64,000 nucleotides of DNA from Paratinospora sagittata (taxonomy: Eukaryota; Streptophyta; Magnoliopsida; Ranunculales; Menispermaceae). The stretch lies in assembly GCA_035771175.1 (NCBI GenBank), contig CM069593.1, forward strand, positions 39,650,741-39,714,740, written 5' to 3'. Shown piece after piece: positions 57,039 through 64,000 of this stretch (its first letter is position 1; each line of letters begins with the position of its first letter). The notes beneath the pieces were generated by a model that had not been told where the DNA came from, did not search any database, and worked only from the letters and a program-made list of their open reading frames with translations. Both the position numbers and the translations under genes were made by a program.

Positions 57039-57164
57039 TTTCCTTCTACTAAGAGAAGACCTAATTCTTAATATCGAGAAACGTAACTCTCAGAGAACGA
57101 GAGACATAGTTCCTTGACATGGTTTGGATAAAATGACTGGATGGAATTCCCCTTTCATCAACTC

Positions 57165-58480
57165 TTAAGGGCAAGGGTGTGAGGGCTGGCCTGAGTTATA
57201 ACCCAGGTAACTATTTTGAAAAAAAGCCCATATTACCCTTAGCCCAGCGCATGTAAATAATTAAAAAAAAAATCCTAATACCCTTAATCCCTTAATACCC
57301 CAACAAATTGCAAAATCGAAAAAAAAAATGCAAGTACAAAACCGCACAAACCGAAATCGAAAAGAAAAAACTCGCACAAATCAACTCCAAATTGCACAAA
57401 TTGAAATTAAAAAAATAAAAAATAAAAAAATTGCACAAATCAACCCCAAAATCGTAGGCAGCTCCAAATCACACAAATCAATCCCCCAATCGCACAAACC
57501 CAATCGCTCAATCTCCGCCGCGACTCTCTGCTTCTCTTACGACTTCGAAAAGTCTCTATCCGTTTGAGATTTGGTCGTTTCTTTCTCTCTAATACAGTTT
57601 CTTTTGCTTCTCTTTTCTTTTGCCATTCTCCATTTTTGCCTCTCAACTTATTATTATTTTTTGGGCTTTTACAGATCTAGAGAGGGCGAGGGCGAGGGCG
57701 AGGCCGAAGCCGAGGGCAAGGGCAAGAACTAATGAATTATGTCCCCCCTTATCGAAGTGTACATTTTTATTTTCAATCAATGAATTTTCCTCGTACGGTC
57801 GAGGTTTGTCTAAAATTTTTTTTAGCCCACCAAAAGAAAAAATCCTAGCTACACCCTAGTTAAGGGGCCGTGCGTTTTGAGGCCTACCAAATTAGGAGGC
57901 CCTTTAAAGTAATCTTTTTACGCATACTTATACAAATGTAAATAAATATTTATGTTTACTTATGTATTATTAGTAAAAGTTAACTCACTAACTCACCAAC
58001 CCGACTTTTTTAATAAATTTGACCCAATCTGACCTAGAGTGGTCGAGTTTAGTTAGGTCACTTTGCTTACACCCTACGTTATTAAATAAATACCCATATA
58101 TTACATTCAGCTTATCACGGTTGTTTACACATCAAGATCAACGACATAAAAAGAAAATTAAAATAGTAAAAAATAATATTTTTTTAACTTTTTCTTGTAA
58201 GCGTTAATTTTCTAATGCTTCCATTTTTTTCTTTTTAAGAAAAATTCTAGTGCTTCTAGATTAGTCAACGTTTATCGATCTGGTACAGAAGCAGAGAGCC
58301 TAAGCAAATACGATAGTCACACACGACTTCGTCCACTTAAAAAGACCTAAACACCCCTCGAAATTCCTACCCAATTGTTGTTTCCAGGAACCTCTAAACT
58401 CTAAACTCGTCTGGAAAGGCCTAAACGACTCTGTTGATAAAAAGGCGAAATCATCTTCTTTCTTTCGGCATTCTTCGACC
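57165..58480. other. non-coding flank right of the LINE
   Basis: No convincing gene is visible. 57320-57500 has loosely repeated TCGCACAAATCAA words. 57676-57724 is an imperfect GAGGGC hexamer repeat. 57998-58078 carries the ACCCGAC...ACACCCTA dispersed repeat. From about 58260 on, the sequence becomes less AT-rich and leads into the small ORF at 58509. Confidence 0.4.
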
Positions 58481-58508
58481 CAGGCTGGGTGGCGTACTTG
58501 TACTCTAG

Positions 58509-58709
58509 ATGTTGCAGTTGTTCTTCGCCGTGGCCTTCTCGGCCGTTCCTCTCACCCTTTACATCCCTCCAATTCGTAGCTTAAATCTCTTCGTGGAAAC
58601 CCTAGAATTACTTCTTCGCCAGACCAGCGCTTACACGATTCGAGCTTATCCTCGTGTTCGATTCGCCTTTTCCAGGCTCTGCTCTAATTTCCGCCGTCTC
58701 AGGAGGTAG
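58509..58709 (+). CDS. small membrane protein of plants, unnamed (66 aa)
   Basis: The ATG at 58509 opens a 66-codon ORF. It has a hydrophobic N-terminus (MLQLFFAVAFSAVPLTLYIP) that would form a signal anchor or single membrane segment. Then follow PIRSLNLFVETLELLLRQTS and an Arg-rich end (SRLCSNFRRLRR). The local GC content, TC-rich leader (58450-58500) and codon use look like a real plant gene, unlike the TEs around it. I have the impression of a small conserved plant protein but cannot name it. The last codons overlap a possible donor (AGGAG|GTAGAT), so the protein may continue in another exon instead of ending at the TAG. Confidence 0.55.
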   Translation: MLQLFFAVAFSAVPLTLYIPPIRSLNLFVETLELLLRQTSAYTIRAYPRVRFAFSRLCSNFRRLRR

Positions 58710-60300
58710 ATTTATCAGTATAAAAAGAAGCTTTAATTCTGGATTCTTCAATTTTGTCGATATACAATATGTAATTTTTAGGTTAGGTTTTTGTTTTTCC
58801 CATCCCCTTTTATTTTATCTATCTACGTCTGTATGTCTGTATGTGCTTGTTGATGGATGAGGTTAGGGATCGATTTGCGGATTCTTCCAAATAGATAATA
58901 AATAATGGAATTTCAAGGGGGATTGGGATGGGTTTCAAGAACGGTGATGACTGATGAGTGATTTTTTTTTATTTTTTTTATTTTTTATGCTTGAATATAA
59001 TCTTCTTTTCTGGTTCGTTCATGGAGATTATTTATTTTTATTTTTATTTTTCTCCTTTTCATGTCTAATCTTGATTGATTGGTTTTCCCTACTTTGAAGA
59101 TCCAACCAATGATGAATTCACGCAATTTCCCCCATAAAATAAAACATACGGTTCCGTGAGATTTTTGAATCATTATCTTATGGATCCATTGGGTTTTGAT
59201 TTGTATATGGCCGCCGGTGCCGTAACGTCAGGAACAAAAACATTTTCCTGAATAAAGTATTTTCCAAATACATTAGGAAAATCTCCAGAAGCAGAGGTCG
59301 AGAAGGTTTTGTTTGGGGTAGGTGGGTGGGTTTGTATGATGACACGTGGAATGATCAGAGCCATTTGGTTTTCTGATGGTTATTCAGGCGATGGTGATTG
59401 GTGGGGTCTGATAATCTTTGTAGGGGACCTCTGAAGATAGCCTAAACGATCAAAGTACACCAAGTACTCTTTCGACTATAGTCATTAATTATGTCGGCGT
59501 TAATAATTATTATTTGTTCATTCATTAGAGTTTGTTGAACGAAACGCTTTATCAAATATACATATTTGTTAAATTATTTTTAGCAAAAGTTGTCATTTCG
59601 ATAAGGTGCTGAGGTGTTAAGCCACGTAGAAGGGTAATCATTTTAAAATTACTAAAGAAAATGTTTGGGGAAGACTTTAGTTGAATAAAAGCAAGGCCAA
59701 AAAAACGTGAACGAAACGCAAGCGTTGGTTAATTTTTTTTTTTTTTTTATAAATAAGCGAAAGTTTTTTCTTTTAATAAAAATAAGAGCGAGATTATGAT
59801 AATTGGTCAGTATGATTTTTATTTAGATTTTTTAAATTTTTTGTCATTGTGCTCGTTTTTTTTATCTTATTAAGAAATTCTGACTTTTTTTTACCTCAAT
59901 GTCAGTATTTTATAACCTTGTATTAGCATTACAAAGTTAAATTCTTAAATAATAATGTTACTTAAAATTGGTTTTTTTCAACCTTTCTTTTTAAAAGCAT
60001 ATTTGATTTTTCTTACATAACACGTACTTATTGACTTATCACCATTTAATTGTCTTGAATGGTTAAACACATGTAGTGTTGCTTATAAATAAAAACCTAC
60101 CACCAAAGAGTAGGAAAATGGGTTGAGTTCTAAGATTGTCTTTATATAAAAGCTTTAGAGTTTAATTCTTAGAGGTGTTCTCGTTGGGAGGGGGTCTACA
60201 GTTTCGCTTACGACTCAAATGAAGACTAGTCCTATATCGAAGGGTGTGGGGATAGCTCCTAGGAAATTATAAAAAAATAAAAATAAAAACTTATCATAAA
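58710..60300. other. AT-rich non-coding stretch
   Basis: Probably 3' UTR or intron of the small gene, then intergenic DNA. No exon, RNA gene or clear repeat is seen apart from poly-T runs (58960-58985, 59730-59748). Confidence 0.4.
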
Positions 60301-60318
60301 TTTGACAAAGTATCTCCT

Positions 60319-61452
60319 ATGTTTTTTATATTTGAAAACCTATCCTATGGCAGAATCTCGTATTTTGGTCAAGGAGATGGTTTGAGAAACACCACAAGAT
60401 TTTCTTCTAGAGGGCCGTGGAGGTATATAGCCCTTGGCATCGCTGTTTTTTGCACATGTTCAGCCAAAAGTTGGCAACGGGGGGACATTTCGCTTCTGAG
60501 AAAACATATAGTTGAGAGAGTGCTCATTGACAAGTACATTTCCAAACTTATATAGACTATCTTCCCTGCACAACTATCCCATCTCCTCTTTTTGCAAGCC
60601 CTCCCAGACCTCACCATATATCATTTTGAATTGGGACCTCCATTTCCCCATGCTCTAGCTTTTAGAAAACAAGATGAAATTACTGGCCTTTTAGCCATAT
60701 TAGATTTTGTTCAATTATCGGCTCTCCGAATCATTTCTGTTGGACTCTTGAACCAAATGGCCTTTTTTTTCTTGTAAATCTTTAGGTGATACCTTACTCT
60801 CCTCTTCTTATGAGACCCATGTTCATTCATCATTATTGGCATCGATATGGAAAACACAAATTCCATCAAATGTTAAAGTGTTCGGTTGGCTATTGTATCA
60901 TAAGAGGTTAAACACATTGAATTTATTACAAAGGTGCTTCCCTAATATGTATTTGTCGTTATGTGATTTGCTTTCAGGATGAAGAGAACCCGAATTATCT
61001 ATTTGTGTATTGTCCTATGACGAGGGAGAGATGGTTTACCTTCTCGGGGGGGGGGGGCAGATTCTCCCCTCCGAACAACATTGAGGATTGTATGCTTTGG
61101 CCTAATCATGATATCATCTCTAGCACAATTATGGAGGTGGCTAGTATTGCCTCATTTGCCACTTTTTGGCACCTATAGTTGGAAAGGAATAATAGGATCT
61201 TCAATGATAGAAATAAGGTGTTGCTTAAATTGCGGGAGGACATCAAGTTCACAGCAAGTTTATGGGTTCATATGGCTGCTTTAGTTCAGGGCCCATCACT
61301 GTCAGATTGAGTACTTGACTGGGTTAGTTGCCTTCACTAGGTGTAAGGGAAGATGTCTTTTATAGGGTTGTAACCATTGATTTAATTGCTTGTGCTCTTG
61401 GCAGTTGTAGTGTATATGTACTATTACTTTAATTAAAAAAAAAAAAAAAAAA
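60319..61452 (+). pseudogene. 5'-truncated LINE remnant (late RT/zinc-binding region) with poly-A tail
   Basis: 60319-60555 contains GPWRYIALG, the region before the zf-RVT domain in plant LINEs, partly out of frame. 60900-61300 has FPNMYLSLCDLL, NPNYLFVYCPMTRERW (HLFIHCP-type zinc-binding motif), LERNNRIFNDRNK and FTASLWVHM, in order for a LINE ORF2 end. An A19 tract at 61434-61452 would be the tail. ACCTACC occurs after the tail and at 60098, a weak hint of a target duplication. Heavily decayed. Confidence 0.65.
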
Positions 61453-64000
61453 CCTACCGAGTCTCTTCTCACCGTGATCAATTAATATTTGGTAATCCTA
61501 CTTAACCTCTACTTTTACATCAAAACCAACCTCTAATTGTATTTTAATTAAAGGTTAAAAAAATTAAAAAATTATCTAAAAGATTTTTTTTTATCACCCT
61601 TTATTTTTTTTTTCAGAAGTTGCAATTAGAGTTACCGATACCACCTAAATAAAATACGTTTAAAAATTTTTCATTGAGAAAGATCGACAACAACCCGATA
61701 GTTCAAATGGCTCCAAAGCCATCCAAAATTTATGGCATTGAACCATAGATTGGTGCGTGACTAAATATATACCAAACTATGCAAAGACAAAAAAAATGTC
61801 GTTATACCTAATGTCAGGTCAAATACGACGGCTACACTTTGTCATCCCCAAATTAATTAGAAAATGATAAAAGTAAGAATTCCTATGCCCTTAGTGAATG
61901 GATGAACTATCAACATCATTAGAACAACCGAGTAAGAAAATTAACGATTCATTTATAACATATAGTTTTGAATGTATATACTTGTGTATATTTACCCATT
62001 TTTATGGGTACACGCATTTTTGCCGCTACCTTAAAGATGAGGAGTACCAGTGAGGTTGAAATACATTGTTATACTACTTGACCACAAGTTCGTTGTTCTT
62101 GATTCCTTAGTTGTTATCCAAGCAGTTCATGGTCACCTACAAATCATAAACTTATTGATTTTACTCATTCAACATAGTTATTTAGTTTGCAATAAATTAA
62201 TTATAACATACCATCTTTAATTTAATTACCTTGTATAATCTAAAGACTTAAACCATACCCATTGATCACTTCAAATGCCCCTTGTACAAGAAAGAATGGA
62301 AATTAGTTTCTGCCAAAGATTTCATAGGGATCTTTGAATACCAATAAAACTTCCAATACTAAACAGCGGACAGCTGTTTTGGACTTGGGAAAGAAGTCAA
62401 TTTTTTTAATTTTTAATTTTGGAGTATGAAGTAAAGAGAGAGAGACTATTGATGTGATGTGAAAATGAGAGTTTGTTTGGTAGAGATAAACATGAAAATT
62501 ATAAATTTTAATATTTAATTGCTAAGAGATTTTCCAAGTGAAATTACGAGAAAAAGTCTTTAGTTAAAAAAGCAGGAGAAACCTAAACGAATAAAAAAAG
62601 TTTTGAGTGCTTCTTGAGCCCAATTATGCGCTAAGAATGAGATAATTGCCACTGTCGAATCCCGGACAAAATGGGTTCTATATGTTTCAAAGAACCTTCC
62701 CTTCTATGGGTTCTATAAGCAATTTACTTCATAACCAATAGGGAATCTGCAAGTATACGGAACTCTTTTCCACCCACTTCACTTGATTCACCTAAACACA
62801 ATAAACCTCTGAGAATTGCCCTGGCTTCAGGGTCTTCGACTGACGGAGCTTGATCACCTCACTACATAGCCTTCAGTCACTCGAACCTTATCTGCACCAT
62901 CATGCAGTAACCGTCCGATGCTTGTTAAGAAAGATCGAGGATCTCTGGCTGCATCAGCAAAACTACATTGAGAACTCTCCCTTGGAACACGGGATCTCTA
63001 CTTGGCGCTTCAAAGTCAATAGTTAAACGACCGAATCAACCGAACATCTTTTTTTATTTTTATTTTTGCATGAGAGTTTTCTAAGTTGTTTAAAAATCAA
63101 AATTACCATATTCTCTTTGAAGGAGCTCACTTCTCTTAACGAACTCACTCGTTCTTGATCGATTTTGAAATAAAGTCACTTTAATGAACTTGTTTCTTGA
63201 TTGAAAAATTCATTTCTTGATTATTTTTTATGCATTATGATTCAAGGAACTTATAGTCAAGGAACACATTTTTTGTATGTGGTTATTTTTCAAGGACCTG
63301 AAGAATTCATTCTTCCTTTAAGGAACACACTCCAGTAAGTCAAAATAAAAATAAAATTTATCTAAGGGTTTTGAGGAACGTGTTCCATGCATGGACAAAA
63401 TTGTCCAATGCTCTCAGGTTTTGAGGAACACGTCCCAACAGTAAGGAGTAAGGAGCATGTTCCATGAACATTAACATTTTAGCACCTTTTATTTCGAGTT
63501 TTGAGGAACACGTTTCAGTATTCTTGAAATTTTTGATGAAACGCACTCCTTCGTAAGGAATGCACTCTATCTCGGTTTTGATTTTTGATGGAATGCACTT
63601 CAACTGAGTTTTTAAATTTTTTTAAGTTATGATGTGTAAACTTCAAGCTTTTAATCTGGGTCGTTGACTTCACTCTAAACCATCATAAAACCATTTAATC
63701 TTAACCATACACTTAAGATTACGGTTTTCAAGTGGGAGAAAGTATTTAAAGCATCCTTTAATTCATTTTTTTCTCTCTCTCTCTCCCCTACACACTCTCT
63801 TTGTTTTTGCATTTCAAAATTCTCCCAGTTTTGGAGCCGAAAGCTTTTGATCTTTGAAGAAAAATAAATGGTTAATCTTTTAATCTAAGAATCTTCTCAA
63901 GTCCAAGTGTTTTTATGAAAAATATGAGAGAATGATCCTTGAACTTCATTTTTCATTTCTTCTCATTTTCAAAATACGTAGAGAGAACATTTTAATGAAA
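61453..64000. other. AT-rich stretch without a convincing gene
   Basis: No exon could be supported. 62640-62890 (minus) gives a frame-broken reading with DPEARAILRGLLCLG and ILADSLLVM that faintly resembles RNase H of retroelements. 63360-63520 has three copies of TTTTGAGGAACNCGTTNC. 63735-63800 has a TTTAAA word followed by a long CT-rich run, as in a plant promoter or leader, with no coding start recognised before the window ends. Confidence 0.35.

Larger units (their letters stand above)
36792..57149 (-). mobile_element. L1-type LINE expanded to ~20 kb by nested insertions
   Basis: Pieces of one LINE appear in order on the minus strand: ORF1 start (57038), ORF1 end, ORF2 endonuclease (49931-48817), late RT, zinc-binding and RNase H segments (39410-36852), then a poly-A tail (36806-36792). 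Flanks CCCTTATCAACTC (36779-36791) and CCCTTTCATCAACTC (57150-57164) look like a 13-15-bp target duplication differing by two bases. Insertions inside are a copia, a long-LTR gypsy, a solo LTR and two fold-back elements. The front two-thirds of RT is missing at the gypsy joint. Confidence 0.8.

Noticed and set aside
57620..57859. Arg/Ala-rich 79-residue ORF
   Set aside because: The charged part is only the translation of a GAGGGC hexamer repeat; the rest is AT-rich DNA.
62640..62890. RNase H-like fragment on the minus strand
   Set aside because: DPEARAILRGL and ADSLLVM resemble RNase H of retroelements, but the frame is broken within 40 codons and catalytic residues could not be placed.

Overview
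This window is nuclear DNA from a flowering plant, most likely a eudicot. The evidence is spliceosomal GT..AG introns, plant-type MULE, hAT, Ty1/copia, Ty3/gypsy and L1 elements, a plant mobile domain (PMD) gene, and a plant-type telomerase exon. No bacterial or organellar gene is visible. About 90% of the window is transposable-element sequence in several nested layers. Only two stretches look like host genes: exon 1 of TERT on the minus strand (1762-2067), whose other exons would lie beyond position 1, and a small membrane-protein ORF on the plus strand (58509-58709).

Region by region: 2.2-5.6 kb holds two adjacent non-autonomous Mutator-like elements with long inverted ends, subterminal GACGCC palindromes and a near-perfect 48-bp-arm hairpin. 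6.5-20.3 kb is a decayed, apparently autonomous MULE. It has a left terminus, a ~180-bp satellite array with alternating A/B monomers (split by an LTR fragment), a five-exon PMD gene on the minus strand, and a divergently placed mudrA-type transposase on the plus strand. One transposase intron carries a truncated gypsy fragment. 21.0-27.2 kb is a hAT remnant broken by members of a Ty3/gypsy LTR family (ends TGTAATACCC and GGGTGTGACA). These include an iMet-primed element carrying a 'putative plant transposon protein' gene, and a palindromic LTR insertion. 28.0-30.8 kb has a copia-type LTR followed by non-coding sequence. 30.8-36.1 kb is a gag-deleted gypsy element of the same LTR family.

36.8-57.15 kb is one L1-type LINE (minus strand) blown up to about 20 kb by insertions. 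These are a nearly intact copia (51307-56222), a gypsy element with very long LTRs (39.4-48.8 kb), a solo LTR inside that LTR (45561-47872), and two unusual fold-back elements (38598-39032 and 42114-42956). Both fold-back elements have exact 5-bp target duplications and their removal leaves continuous reading frames. 57.2-64 kb is mostly plain AT-rich DNA with the small host gene and a 5'-truncated LINE remnant.

The observation I rate highest is the group of insertions bounded by two copies of the same LTR-type terminus in inverted orientation, each with a 5-bp target duplication. They look like palindromic or fold-back DNAs integrated by an LTR-retrotransposon integrase. Second is the MULE that carries a PMD gene, a divergent transposase and a satellite array. 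All coding assignments come from reading motifs by eye. No database search or alignment software was used.
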